From Aurantibacter aestuarii (lineage in GTDB: Bacteria > Bacteroidota > Bacteroidia > Flavobacteriales > Flavobacteriaceae), in NCBI RefSeq assembly GCF_003008425.1, contig NZ_PXOQ01000019.1, positions 22,936-86,935 on the forward strand: a stretch of 64,000 bases of DNA. Reading direction: 5' to 3'. Made by a program: the position numbers and the translations under genes. Positions within the stretch are counted from its first letter, which is position 1. Each line of letters begins with the position of its first letter. This document shows positions 1 to 8,829 of this stretch, piece by piece. The notes below the pieces were generated by a model. The model was not told the DNA's origin. It did no database searches and saw only the letters and a list, made by a program, of their open reading frames with translations.

Positions 1-892
1 TAAAGCCCTGCTCATGTATGGAACTATTACAAATTTGAGGGAAATGATCATGTAAGATTTTATATTTTTCTGAACAAGATTTATTTTCATGAGAGGCTAG
101 ATATTGAAGAGAATCTACCCGATTGTAAGCTTTTGTAAATATTGCCTTGTAGTCTTTGTTATTTATGGCTTTAAGATCTTTTTCTTTAGAAACAAAAAAG
201 GGTTGTGTGATGGCATTAACATAACTAAATGGCGTGGTAACAAAATGCTTATGTAGTAATTTATGATAACTTCTATCTAGCAAGTTTGTAAAAACAGGCG
301 TTATAACTAAAATGGTTAAAACAATTAAAGTCGTTTTTGAAAGTAATTTGCGGCGAGATTTAAAGAAATAAATAAGCGCTACAATAAGTGGAAATATAAT
401 AAATTGTCCTCTCGTTAAGCTTAATAGAATTGAAAAAACAGACACAAATAAAACATTTCTTTTATTGTTGGTATATAACAGTTTTATAGCATACGCTATG
501 CATAACAAGTAAAGCGGATAAGAAAGTCCTTCGGAACATATATTATTTGCAATCCATAAACTTGGGTAAAACGGATAAAGTAAAATAATTAAAAGTACAA
601 CAGCTTGCCATACGTTTAATTTAAACTGTTTGTATATGTTTTGTGCGAGTTTGTGTACAGCAAAACATCCAAATACACCTTGAAATAGCACTATAAATAC
701 AGCGTAATTTTCTCCGAAAAATTTACTAAAAACCCGAAGGAAAATAGAATATCCTGGAAACCTATAAATTTGCATTTGGAGATAGGTGGTAGTATCCGGA
801 GAAAAAATTGGCTCATATGCCATTACATATATTAGTGTTAATATGCATGCAGGAATACTTATTTTATTGTATAAACTCAATCTCTTTAACAC
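1..892 (-). CDS. GT-C-like polytopic membrane protein, 3'-truncated by window edge
   Basis: This reading frame is open from a GTG at 892 (directly preceded by an in-frame TAG) to the window edge, giving 297 codons without the C-terminus. The protein is hydrophobic with several membrane segments. After the first membrane segment it has the motif SPDTTTYLQMQIYRFPGY. An acidic residue followed by Tyr and then R-x-PGY at this position is typical of the first periplasmic loop of GT-C glycosyltransferases (ArnT/PMT type), which use polyprenyl-linked sugars. It is clearly a paralogue of the next gene upstream (951-2249): both share TRGQF, a D-(R/K)-SY motif, SYVNA, FVSK and DSL in the same order. 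The start is uncertain: no suitable ATG lies before the first membrane segment, so GTG is the best choice. The sugar substrate cannot be inferred. Confidence 0.75.
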   Translation of the reverse strand, partial: MLKRLSLYNKISIPACILTLIYVMAYEPIFSPDTTTYLQMQIYRFPGYSIFLRVFSKFFGENYAVFIVLFQGVFGCFAVHKLAQNIYKQFKLNVWQAVVLLIILLYPFYPSLWIANNICSEGLSYPLYLLCIAYAIKLLYTNNKRNVLFVSVFSILLSLTRGQFIIFPLIVALIYFFKSRRKLLSKTTLIVLTILVITPVFTNLLDRSYHKLLHKHFVTTPFSYVNAITQPFFVSKEKDLKAINNKDYKAIFTKAYNRVDSLQYLASHENKSCSEKYKILHDHFPQICNSSIHEQGF

Positions 893-950
893 CTATAATT
901 TTTTAAGAGTTACTAAAATACAACTTATTTAAAGTTGGTAAGAGCTTAAG

Positions 951-2249
951 TTAACTGTTTTTAAAAAATGGAAGTCTTCTGATTAATAATAGCGGTATTA
1001 TAATAATTGAAAAGTAATTATAAACCAAATACCTGGATATAGAATGGCAGGCAACAGCAACAATTAAAGCATTGGAAATTACTAACAAAGATGTAAATAA
1101 AATAAATCCCGTGTCTAATTCAAACTTTTTAATAACTTTAATAAAGCTCCAAAGTGCTGTAATTAAAAAAAATAGGGCTATAAAAACGGACCTAAAACCA
1201 TATATAACATTTGTATAATAAATAGAAATGTAGTTTTTAAAATTATGTCTTATAGAATTAAACATAATGGCTTTACAAGCTTCTTCAGTTTTAATATAAG
1301 CTTCGGCTCTAGAAAAACCTTTGTTCATATAATAATCTACTCCGCCCATATGTATATTTTGGTTACATATAAGTGGGAAATTTTCATGGAAACGCATGTA
1401 TTTTTCTTCTAAAGAGCCTTCAACTTTACTATTTAATAAATTTAAACTATCGATACGTTTGTAAGAAAATTTAAAAATTTCTTTATAATCTTCATTTTTA
1501 AGTGTCTTGAAATCGTCTTTTTTAGAGACAAATAAAGGTAAAGCTACTGCATTAACGTAACTATATGGTGTTTTAACAAAATAACCATGCACCACTTTTC
1601 GGTAAGATTTATCAAGCATATTTGTTACAAAAGGAACTAACAGTAAGAGTATTATAACTGTTAGTTGGGGCTTTTTTCTAAAACGATATCTTTCTTTCAA
1701 TATAAATATAAAAGCAATAATTATGGGGACTATTACAAATTGTCCTCTAGTTATGGTTAGTGCTATTAAAAGAAGTGCTAAAAAATATATTTTATAAAAT
1801 TGTCTTTGAAATACGACCTTAATAGAATAGGTAATTATTGATAAATATAGTGGGTAGCATATGCCTTCAGAAGCTACATCATTTGCTAACAAAGGTTTTG
1901 TAAAAAAGGGGAATAGTAATAAGAGTAATACACCAATGTTTTGAACAAAGGTCAGTTTAAAAATTTGATTAAGTTTATTAGTAAATACATGAATAGCAGT
2001 TAACCCAAATAAAACATGAATTAGAATAATTATATGTGTGTATAGATTAACACCAAAAATCTTTAATAGCACGCGCATAAAAACGGCATAACCAGGAAAT
2101 CTAGATATTTCCATAACATTATAACTAAAACTGTCATTTCCCAAAACAGGATCTTTTAGCATAACAAAAGCAAAAGTTGCTAAATATAGAGCCAAGCTAA
2201 TGCTGTGCAGCTTTGAGAGTGATGAAACATATTTTCTTACCGCAGTCAT
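951..2249 (-). CDS. GT-C-like polytopic membrane protein (paralogue of the 1-892 gene)
   Basis: The product has 432 residues and many hydrophobic segments. An N-terminal membrane helix is followed by LGNDSFSYNVMEISRFPGY, the acidic-Tyr-RxPGY arrangement expected for GT-C glycosyltransferases that work on the periplasmic side of the inner membrane. A soluble loop at about residues 210-330 (SYVNAVALPLFVSKKDD onward) aligns closely with the neighbouring partial gene. The gap to that gene is 58 bp on the same strand, so the two are probably co-transcribed and arose by tandem duplication. It is divergent from 2381-3703, a more distant member of the same type. Location beside a surface-glycan locus suggests glycan assembly or modification. 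An O-antigen-polymerase-like function is an alternative. The exact family is not certain. Confidence 0.7.
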   Translation of the reverse strand: MTAVRKYVSSLSKLHSISLALYLATFAFVMLKDPVLGNDSFSYNVMEISRFPGYAVFMRVLLKIFGVNLYTHIIILIHVLFGLTAIHVFTNKLNQIFKLTFVQNIGVLLLLLFPFFTKPLLANDVASEGICYPLYLSIITYSIKVVFQRQFYKIYFLALLLIALTITRGQFVIVPIIIAFIFILKERYRFRKKPQLTVIILLLLVPFVTNMLDKSYRKVVHGYFVKTPYSYVNAVALPLFVSKKDDFKTLKNEDYKEIFKFSYKRIDSLNLLNSKVEGSLEEKYMRFHENFPLICNQNIHMGGVDYYMNKGFSRAEAYIKTEEACKAIMFNSIRHNFKNYISIYYTNVIYGFRSVFIALFFLITALWSFIKVIKKFELDTGFILFTSLLVISNALIVAVACHSISRYLVYNYFSIIIIPLLLIRRLPFFKNS

Positions 2250-2380
2250 TCCATAAGAATTTCTTCAAAAATACAATTATTAATTCTACTCGTTAATCCT
2301 AGTTAGGTTCTATTTTCCTTAAAACATAGCTGTAATTTAAATCTAGATTATTGTACCTTTTCACCTTAATTTAATTTCTA

Positions 2381-3703
2381 ATGAAAAAAACTAAAGCAAT
2401 CCTGTTACTGTTAAGTATAGGTCTTATATTTCGTCTTGCAGTGTTTTTTTTAGGATATCCTAATCCAACCTTTACGGCAGATACTCAAGGATATTTAGAA
2501 TTAGCTCAGCTTATTCAAGAGTTCAGTTTAAATAATTACATTGGTCACAGAACTTTAGGTTACCCATTATTAATAGCTTTAGCATTTGGAAATATATATG
2601 TTGTTATTGCTTATCAATTTATTATTGGTTTAATTACGAGTTTGCTGTGGTTTTTAACTTTAATAAAATTAAATTTTAGAGTTTCACATAGTTTTTATAC
2701 TAGTTTGTTTCTGTCTACCTTATTAAATGTTTTTATTTTTGAAACTACTATTTTGGTAGAGTGTATTACGCTTTTTTTTATGAGTTTACTAGTATATATA
2801 GTAGCACCAGAAGGTTTAAATACGAATAGATTTAAATTAAATTTATGGCTTTCGTTGGTATGTGGTGCTCTTACTTTAATAAAACCTTTCTATGCGTTTT
2901 TACCATTTTTATTTTTTGGACTTTATTTTTTAAATCATTTAAAACTCAATCTAAAACTTTTAAATAAAAGTGTCATTTTAATAGGAGCTATAGTAGTCTA
3001 TTTTGGGTGGTCTTATGTCAATAAGGTTAATACAGGACATTTTGTTTCTACAACATTTTACGGTTTAAATACCGCACAAAACTGTGTCCGTTTTGCAGAA
3101 CATGTTCCTGAAGAATTTTCGTGGATAGGAGAGCCTTATGCGCATTATAGAGAAAAATCTAAAGTCGAAGGTAGAGATTTAGCAATGACTATTTGGTATG
3201 CATATGAAGAAAACGCTTTTAACTCAAAAAACTTAAGTTTCCCCGATCTATCGGCAGAGTTGGGGCGTTATGCTAAAGTAGCTATAGCATCTAATCCAAA
3301 AGCGTATGTAAACCAAGTATTATTTTATTCCTTTAAGGATTTTTGGAGTAGTTCTATTTATTGGGAAGATTCAAAATTTACTTCTACAACTTCAGAGTAT
3401 ATTTTAAAGCGTATTTGGTACGTTCAAAGACAATTTATAAAATTATTCAGACTATTATTTCTATTACTTACGCCTTTTGTAGTGTATAGTTTTTTTAAAA
3501 AAAGAAGAATAACAGATTCTATAGTGTTTTATAGTATTATTTACGCTGCAGCTATACTACAGGCTTTAGTGACTTATGGTAATAACGCAAGATTTAGTTT
3601 TCCTTTCGAGTTTTTAATGTTGTTTTCAGTATTGTACGTTTTAAAAGAACACAATAGTTTATCGTATGTAAAAAGTAAGTTTAAAAGATTACAAGTAAAA
3701 TAA
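2381..3703 (+). CDS. GT-C-like glycosyltransferase, integral membrane
   Basis: The 440-residue protein starts with a hydrophobic helix (MKKTKAILLLLSIGLIFRL). The first exoplasmic loop then reads FTADTQGYLELA...RTLGYPLLIALAF. The D-x(3)-Y plus R-T-x-GYPL pattern is characteristic of GT-C/ArnT-like glycosyltransferases, where the acidic residue helps bind metal or lipid-phosphate sugar. About ten hydrophobic segments follow, with a soluble loop at about residues 215-320 that ends in ASNPKAYVNQVLFYSFKDFW. It is divergent from 951-2249 with a 131-bp shared upstream region. It is probably the first gene of the glycan run that continues with the acyltransferase and aminotransferase. The transferred sugar is unknown. 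Confidence 0.7.
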   Translation: MKKTKAILLLLSIGLIFRLAVFFLGYPNPTFTADTQGYLELAQLIQEFSLNNYIGHRTLGYPLLIALAFGNIYVVIAYQFIIGLITSLLWFLTLIKLNFRVSHSFYTSLFLSTLLNVFIFETTILVECITLFFMSLLVYIVAPEGLNTNRFKLNLWLSLVCGALTLIKPFYAFLPFLFFGLYFLNHLKLNLKLLNKSVILIGAIVVYFGWSYVNKVNTGHFVSTTFYGLNTAQNCVRFAEHVPEEFSWIGEPYAHYREKSKVEGRDLAMTIWYAYEENAFNSKNLSFPDLSAELGRYAKVAIASNPKAYVNQVLFYSFKDFWSSSIYWEDSKFTSTTSEYILKRIWYVQRQFIKLFRLLFLLLTPFVVYSFFKKRRITDSIVFYSIIYAAAILQALVTYGNNARFSFPFEFLMLFSVLYVLKEHNSLSYVKSKFKRLQVK

Positions 3704-3860
3704 ATCTTCAGTTTTGTAAATCATCAGTCGCGTTACTTATATTTGTTTAAACCTATCAATTATTTATACAGTAAAAACATATACGACTTCAAATCAATTA
3801 GCTTGGGATTATTTTATCCGAAAAGCTAAAAACAGCACGTTTTTATTTGAAAGGGGTTTT

Positions 3861-4733
3861 ATGGATTATCATAAGCATCGATTTCAAGATAATTCTTTAA
3901 TGATTTTTAAAAATACTCAAGTTGTAGCTGTTTTACCTGCAAATAAGTTAGATAACACCATTTTTTCGCACCAAGGTTTAACCTATGGTGGTTTGGTTTA
4001 TTCTGAAAAGTTAAAAATGGAACAGGTTTTAGATTTGTATAAATCTATACTGAAATATTTAAGTGAAAAAGGGATAGATAAAGTGGTTATTAAAGAGCTT
4101 CCTTACATTTATCAGAAATTTCCAAATGACGACTTTAAGTACATTGCTTTTATTTTAAAAGCAAAACTTTTAAAAAGAGATGCTTTATCCGTAATAGATT
4201 ATTCATCGACATTTAAAATAGCTTCTAACCGAAAAGAAGGTTTAAAAAAAGCAGAAGAGAACCAATTGGTTTTAAAGGAAGAGAATGATTTTCAGGGCTT
4301 TTGGAATCTTATTTTAGAGCCTAATCTTTTGAAAAAATACAAAACAGCACCAGTACATTCTTTGGAAGAAATTCAGCATTTAAAACACAAATTCCCAAAA
4401 AATATTAGACAATTTAATGTGTATAAACATGATGAAATTGTTGCAGGAACTACCATTTTTGAAACCGAACACGTTGCGCATTGCCAATATATTTCAGCAA
4501 ATACTGAAAAAAACAAGTTGGGAAGTTTAGATTTCTTACACTATAAACTAATTACAGACGTTTTTAAGCATAAGGCCTATTATGATTTTGGTATTTCCAA
4601 TGAAAATAGTGGCAGACAATTAAATAAAGGCTTGTTGTTTTGGAAAGAAGGTTTTGGTGCTAGAACGGTAACGCAGGATGTTTATGAAATTGAAACCAGT
4701 CAGGTTAACTTAATAGATGAGGTATTAATATGA
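3861..4733 (+). CDS. FemAB/GNAT-like acyltransferase; true N-terminus lies upstream
   Basis: From ATG 3861 the product has 290 residues. It looks like the GNAT-fold FemAB-type proteins that sit beside sugar-aminotransferase genes in flavobacteria: SHQGLTYGGLVYSE near residue 45, an acceptor domain in the middle, and a C-terminal HYKLITDVF...YDFGISNENSGRQLNKGLLFWKEGFG region. In-frame codons upstream of this ATG (3759-3860) encode IIYTVKTYTTSNQLAWDYF and then FIRKAKNSTFLFERGF. This reads as the natural N-terminus of the family (W-D-x-F...S-x-N-x-TFLF-x-R). No ATG, GTG or TTG exists in frame between the TAA at 3717 and 3861. Translation may begin at a rare ATT (3759 or 3762), or the start codon has been lost. 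It overlaps the next gene by 4 bp (ATGA). A likely role is acylation of the amino sugar or another glycan residue. Confidence 0.75.
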   Translation: MDYHKHRFQDNSLMIFKNTQVVAVLPANKLDNTIFSHQGLTYGGLVYSEKLKMEQVLDLYKSILKYLSEKGIDKVVIKELPYIYQKFPNDDFKYIAFILKAKLLKRDALSVIDYSSTFKIASNRKEGLKKAEENQLVLKEENDFQGFWNLILEPNLLKKYKTAPVHSLEEIQHLKHKFPKNIRQFNVYKHDEIVAGTTIFETEHVAHCQYISANTEKNKLGSLDFLHYKLITDVFKHKAYYDFGISNENSGRQLNKGLLFWKEGFGARTVTQDVYEIETSQVNLIDEVLI

Positions 4734-5833
4734 TTCCATTTTTAGATTTAAAACAAATCAACAAACGCTTTGAAAAAGAATTTAAGGCTCAGTTTAGCGA
4801 TTTTTTAAATTCTGGAAGTTATATTTTGGGTGATGCGGTATTAAACTTTGAAAAATCATTTGCTAAGTATTGCGGAACATCTTATTGTGTTGGTGTAAGT
4901 AACGGTTTAGACGCCTTAATCTTAATTTTTAAAGCCTACAAGGAGTTAGGTTTGCTACATGATGGTGATGAGGTTATTGTACCTTCAAATACGTATATAG
5001 CTACTGTTTTAGCTATTTTAAATAACGGACTTCAGCCTGTTTTTGTAGAACCAAACCCATATACTTTTAATATTGAAGCCTCTACCATTTCTAAGCACAT
5101 AACTAATAAAACCAAAGCCATATTAGTTGTGCATTTATATGGACAGCTATGCGATATGAATGAAATTAATAGCCTGGCTAAGACACATGACTTATTGATA
5201 GTTGAAGATGCTGCACAAGCACATGGCGCTCAAACTGAAACTAAAGAAAGAGCAGGTAATTTAAGCGATGCTGCAGGGTTTAGTTTTTACCCTAGTAAAA
5301 ATCTTGGCGCTTTAGGAGATGCGGGAGCTATTACAACAAACCATAAAGAACTCTATGAATTGTTACTGAAACTTCGTAATTATGGGTCTGCACTAAAATA
5401 TGAAAATGAGGTTCTGGGCTATAACAATCGTTTAGACCCTATACAAGCTGTTTTTTTACAACATAAATTAACGGTTTTAGATAGTGATAATTCAAAACGT
5501 CGCGAGATTGCACAACGATATGTTACGGAGATTAAAAATCCGGAACTTAAGTTGCCTTTTTATAATGGTAGTTTAAATCATGTATTTCATTTATTTGTTA
5601 TTCAAGTAAAAGACAGAACGCGTTTTATGGACTATATGCTTCAAAATCATATTCAAATCGCCATACATTACCCAAAACCGCCTCATCAGCAAAATGCTTT
5701 AAAACAATTTAATAAGAGGTCTTTTCCTGTTTCAGAAGCTATTCATAAAACTTGTGTAAGTTTACCTATAAGTCCGGTCCAAACCGAAGAACAAACGCAA
5801 CAAATTATATCTGTAATAAACGCTTACCAATAA
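4730..5833 (+). CDS. DegT/DnrJ/EryC1/StrS-family sugar aminotransferase (FdtB/QdtB-like)
   Basis: This 367-residue PLP enzyme contains all landmarks of the DegT family: VGVSNGLDAL (cofactor phosphate region, residues 54-63), P-S-N-T-Y (85-89), VEDAAQAHGA with Asp160 for the pyridine nitrogen, and FSFYPSKNLGALGDAG with Lys190 forming the internal aldimine. The family converts a keto-sugar nucleotide to an amino sugar with glutamate as donor. A 3,4-ketoisomerase at 9912-10334 makes conversion of a dTDP-3-keto-6-deoxyhexose to the 3-amino sugar the best guess (FdtB or QdtB type). It overlaps the upstream acyltransferase gene by 4 bp, so the two are translationally coupled. The family and fold are certain; the exact substrate is inferred from context. 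Confidence 0.9.
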   Translation: MIPFLDLKQINKRFEKEFKAQFSDFLNSGSYILGDAVLNFEKSFAKYCGTSYCVGVSNGLDALILIFKAYKELGLLHDGDEVIVPSNTYIATVLAILNNGLQPVFVEPNPYTFNIEASTISKHITNKTKAILVVHLYGQLCDMNEINSLAKTHDLLIVEDAAQAHGAQTETKERAGNLSDAAGFSFYPSKNLGALGDAGAITTNHKELYELLLKLRNYGSALKYENEVLGYNNRLDPIQAVFLQHKLTVLDSDNSKRREIAQRYVTEIKNPELKLPFYNGSLNHVFHLFVIQVKDRTRFMDYMLQNHIQIAIHYPKPPHQQNALKQFNKRSFPVSEAIHKTCVSLPISPVQTEEQTQQIISVINAYQ

Positions 5834-5839
5834 AAACCA

Positions 5840-7117
5840 TTGAAATTTAAACCCAACTATACTAAGCTCAATAAGCTACAAAAACTAATGTCTCTTAACT
5901 CAATTTACTTGATGTTAAGATTGGTTTTTGGAGTGGTAAGTTCTAAAGTGGTAGCTATTACTGTAGGTGCAGAAGGTATTGCTTTGTTGGGAAATTTCAG
6001 GAATTTTTTAACCACTACACAGGCAGTGTCGTCTTTGGGGTTTTATGAAGGTATTGTGAAGTATATTTCGGAATATCGAAAAGATTTTAATAAAATTTCT
6101 ACAGTTTTAAGTACTGCATTAAGCCTAGGATTTATAGGTTCTATAATTCTGGCAGTGGGAATTGTTTTATTTAACGATTATCTTGGAGCTGCCTTATTAA
6201 ATGATGTTTCTAATTATAAAATGGCATTTTATATTATGGCAGTTTCATTGCCGTTTTATAGTGCAGATGTAGTTTTATTAGCTTTTTTAAACGGAATAGA
6301 TAAACAACAACGCTTAATACTAATTAGAATAATTGGTCATGTGAGCAGTGTGCTTTTGGTTGTTTTTTTAGTGTATTATTTAAAGCTGAAAGGAGCTTTA
6401 CTAGCTATAGTGATATCTGAAGGATTTCTACTTTTTATTACGTACTGGTTTGTAAAACAATGGTTACCTTCACTAAACTTAAAGTTCCAAATTTCGGGCA
6501 TGGCCTACAAATTAGTGCCTTATGCGTTAATTACTGTACTTTCGGCAATAATTGTTCCATTGTATTCTTATGGTATTCGAGAGTATCTTACCCTAAATTT
6601 GGGGTTGGAGAGTGCTGGTTTTTGGGAGGCAATGAACAGGATATCGAGTTATTATTATATTTTTATTAGCTCACTTATGGCTTTATACGTATTGCCAAGT
6701 CTTTCTAAAGCGAACACTGCTGAACAATTTCGAGCAGTTGTTTTTGACTTTTATAAATCGGTTTTACCTTTTTTTATTATTGGGTTAGTCGGTGTTTATC
6801 TATGTAGAGATATTATTATTTCTATTCTTTTTACAGAAGATTTTGCTCAGGTGTCCGAGTTATTTTTATGGCAGGAATTAGGAGATGTATTTAGAACATT
6901 ATCTTTAGTTATGGCATATCAGTTTTTAGCAAAAAAAATGTTTGTACATTACGTGCTGTTCGAAATTGGTTTCGCAGCCTTATATTATTTTTTAAGTTTA
7001 TATTTAATAGATACTCAAGGAATAATTGGAGCAAACATGGCTTATTTTATAGCTTATGTATGCCATTTTACAGCAGTTGTTATGGTGTTTAGAAAACCTT
7101 TATTAAATCTTAAGTAG
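5840..7117 (+). CDS. Wzx-like polysaccharide flippase (MOP superfamily)
   Basis: The 425-residue protein has about twelve membrane helices. It carries a typical lipid-linked oligosaccharide flippase N-terminus: SSKVVAITVGAEGIALLGNF (a GxxGxALxGNF turn after the first helix), then VSSLGFYEGIVKYISEY. Members of this family move undecaprenyl-pyrophosphate-linked repeat units across the inner membrane. The frame opens with TTG at 5840, 6 bp after the preceding stop. ATG at 5888 (MSLNSIYLMLRLVF) is a plausible alternative start that retains the first membrane helix. It lies in the same run as the aminotransferase and the acetyltransferase, only 1 bp before the latter, so co-transcription is likely. 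Confidence 0.88.
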   Translation: MKFKPNYTKLNKLQKLMSLNSIYLMLRLVFGVVSSKVVAITVGAEGIALLGNFRNFLTTTQAVSSLGFYEGIVKYISEYRKDFNKISTVLSTALSLGFIGSIILAVGIVLFNDYLGAALLNDVSNYKMAFYIMAVSLPFYSADVVLLAFLNGIDKQQRLILIRIIGHVSSVLLVVFLVYYLKLKGALLAIVISEGFLLFITYWFVKQWLPSLNLKFQISGMAYKLVPYALITVLSAIIVPLYSYGIREYLTLNLGLESAGFWEAMNRISSYYYIFISSLMALYVLPSLSKANTAEQFRAVVFDFYKSVLPFFIIGLVGVYLCRDIIISILFTEDFAQVSELFLWQELGDVFRTLSLVMAYQFLAKKMFVHYVLFEIGFAALYYFLSLYLIDTQGIIGANMAYFIAYVCHFTAVVMVFRKPLLNLK

Positions 7118-7118
7118 T

Positions 7119-7670
7119 ATGCTGGAACGTATTGTTTTAAAGTTTTTACGTTTTTTTTATTCTAATCTTTCACAACATCATATTGTGAGTGGTCAGTTTA
7201 AGGACATTCAACCTGTTTTAATAAAAGGAAAAGGTAAAGTTGCCTATGGCTTAAATGTAAAACATGGTGTGCCTACATCACCTCACTTTTATAATACCTA
7301 TACTTATATAGAAGCCAGAACAAGCCATTCCGAAATTATATTTGGAGACCATGTGAGTACAAATAACAATCTATCTATTGTATCAGAGCAAAAAGTGGTT
7401 ATTGGAAGTCATACACTTATGGGTTGCAATTGCTCAATTATAGATAGTAATTTTCATGATTTACATCCGCAAAACCGTTTACAGACAGATCCCAATCCTA
7501 AAGCTGTTATTTTAGGTGAAAATGTATTTTTAGGCAATTCTGTAACTATATTAAAAGGTGTTGAATTGGGAGATCATTGTGTAGTAGCTTCTGGATCGGT
7601 CGTGAATTGTTCTTTTCCTGAAAAATCGGTAATTGCAGGAAATCCGGCAGTTTTAGTTAAAACACTGTAA
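7119..7670 (+). CDS. Left-handed beta-helix (hexapeptide-repeat) acyltransferase
   Basis: The 183-residue product has hexapeptide repeats from about residue 75: IIFGDHVSTNNN, VVIGSHTLMGCNC, VILGENVFLGNSVTILKGVELGDHCVVASGSVV. It ends with the classic cap SVIAGNPAVLVKTL. This is the LacA/NodL/CysE-type trimeric acetyl-CoA acyltransferase fold. A His near residue 113 (DSNFHDLHP) fits the catalytic position of the xylose/maltose acetyltransferase group. In this locus it could N-acetylate the 3-amino sugar (FdtC role) or O-acetylate the glycan; sequence alone does not decide. Its 3' end overlaps the convergent glycosyltransferase by 18 bp. Confidence 0.85.
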   Translation: MLERIVLKFLRFFYSNLSQHHIVSGQFKDIQPVLIKGKGKVAYGLNVKHGVPTSPHFYNTYTYIEARTSHSEIIFGDHVSTNNNLSIVSEQKVVIGSHTLMGCNCSIIDSNFHDLHPQNRLQTDPNPKAVILGENVFLGNSVTILKGVELGDHCVVASGSVVNCSFPEKSVIAGNPAVLVKTL

Positions 7671-8789
7671 ATACTTTAGCGCTATTGCTTTATCCTGGTG
7701 TTGTTTTTCTACAAATGCTCTTGCGTTAGTGGCTATTTCCACGATTTTTTCGGGATGTTGTATAAAATAGTCTAACTTTTCTACCAAATAATCAATGTCT
7801 GGCTTAGCATTTATGAGTAAGGTATCTGCTTCAACATTAAAATACTCCAACCATTCTTTTTCAGCACCAGAAAACACCAATTTCCCTTTTGCCATGCTTT
7901 CTAACGCATTGTAACCTTGAGAATAGGAATAAACCTGGTCCAACACTATATGTGCTTTGTTATAAGAATTGATGTATTCAGTATAACTTACATTTTCGGT
8001 TCTAAGAATAATCACTTTTTCAGGGTATTTAAGCTTAATAATTTTTAGAGCTTCATCAAAATAATGATTGCCTTTCTTGTAATAGTTTAATCGATTAATC
8101 CCATGAAATATTATAATTCTATCATGGCTTTTTTGTGGTGTTAATTCAAGTTTTTCCAATGTGACAGGAAAAGGGATATAGCCTAAATACTTTTTGCTGT
8201 TTTTATAAGCCATATCATAATCTATATCTGCAGCTATAACGCCTTTACAATTATTAATGACAAATTCATGTAAATTTTTATGTGCTTTTTTAGTGTATTT
8301 AATGCTATCTAAAAAATAAGATTTTAAGGTGCTATTTTTCTTATAAGCATCTAGAATGGTATAAGGTAATTGAGATTTATTTAAATAATTAATGTACTGG
8401 TAGTCATCACCACAAGCCGCTAAATAAACTTTTTTGTTATTTTTAAATATAAATTTTAATATTTGGCGTTCTAATTTAGGATGTGTTTGTAATGGAAAAG
8501 GATTTATTAATAATACCACATCAAAGTGCGTAAATTTTGATTTTATTTTCCAGAAATTATAATAAATACTAAGACCAACAATGTCGTAAGACGTTAATTT
8601 AAATATGCCTTGTCTTATATAATTAAACGGATTTTTTCTCCAGAATGAGCCTTCTAGATTTATATCTACATCATAATTTTTAAAGCCATCTTGTCTGGCA
8701 GCGAGCGTAACTTCACAATTGTTTTTTAGCAAGCCATTTTTTAACTGATTAAAAAAGCCACTATATTCACCAAACAAAAGTATTTTCAT
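7653..8789 (-). CDS. Glycosyltransferase, GT-B fold (GT1/GT4-like)
   Basis: The 378-residue protein begins MKILLFGEYSGFFNQLKNGL, the Rossmann-type start of GT-B enzymes, with the glycine-containing acceptor loop. Its C-terminal half contains IIIFHGINRLNYYKKGNHYF (a donor-domain strand with the usual G-x-N/xxKG loop). It then has LDQVYSYSQGYNALESMAKGKLVFSG, equivalent to the E-A-x-A-x-G-x-P nucleotide-sugar motif (E in NALESMAKG). A soluble or peripheral cytosolic enzyme adding a sugar to the lipid-linked unit is expected. It is transcribed against its neighbours: convergent with the acetyltransferase (18-bp overlap) and divergent from 8830-9915. The donor sugar is unknown. Confidence 0.8.
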   Translation of the reverse strand: MKILLFGEYSGFFNQLKNGLLKNNCEVTLAARQDGFKNYDVDINLEGSFWRKNPFNYIRQGIFKLTSYDIVGLSIYYNFWKIKSKFTHFDVVLLINPFPLQTHPKLERQILKFIFKNNKKVYLAACGDDYQYINYLNKSQLPYTILDAYKKNSTLKSYFLDSIKYTKKAHKNLHEFVINNCKGVIAADIDYDMAYKNSKKYLGYIPFPVTLEKLELTPQKSHDRIIIFHGINRLNYYKKGNHYFDEALKIIKLKYPEKVIILRTENVSYTEYINSYNKAHIVLDQVYSYSQGYNALESMAKGKLVFSGAEKEWLEYFNVEADTLLINAKPDIDYLVEKLDYFIQHPEKIVEIATNARAFVEKQHQDKAIALKYLQCFN

Positions 8790-8799
8790 TAAGATTGTA

Positions 8800-8807
8800 T
8801 ATTTTTG
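8800..8807 (+). promoter_or_regulatory. Putative -7 promoter element TATTTTTG
   Basis: This octamer fits the Bacteroidota -7 consensus TAnnTTTG. It lies 22 bp upstream of ATG 8830, in the 40-bp gap between two divergent glycosyltransferase genes. No clear TTTG is seen at -33, so this is moderate evidence only. Confidence 0.4.
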
Positions 8808-8829
8808 TCTAAGTTACTTAAATATTAAA

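Noticed and set aside
6460..6669. Small open frame inside the flippase gene
   Set aside because: It is out of frame with a well-supported membrane protein and has no recognisable features.
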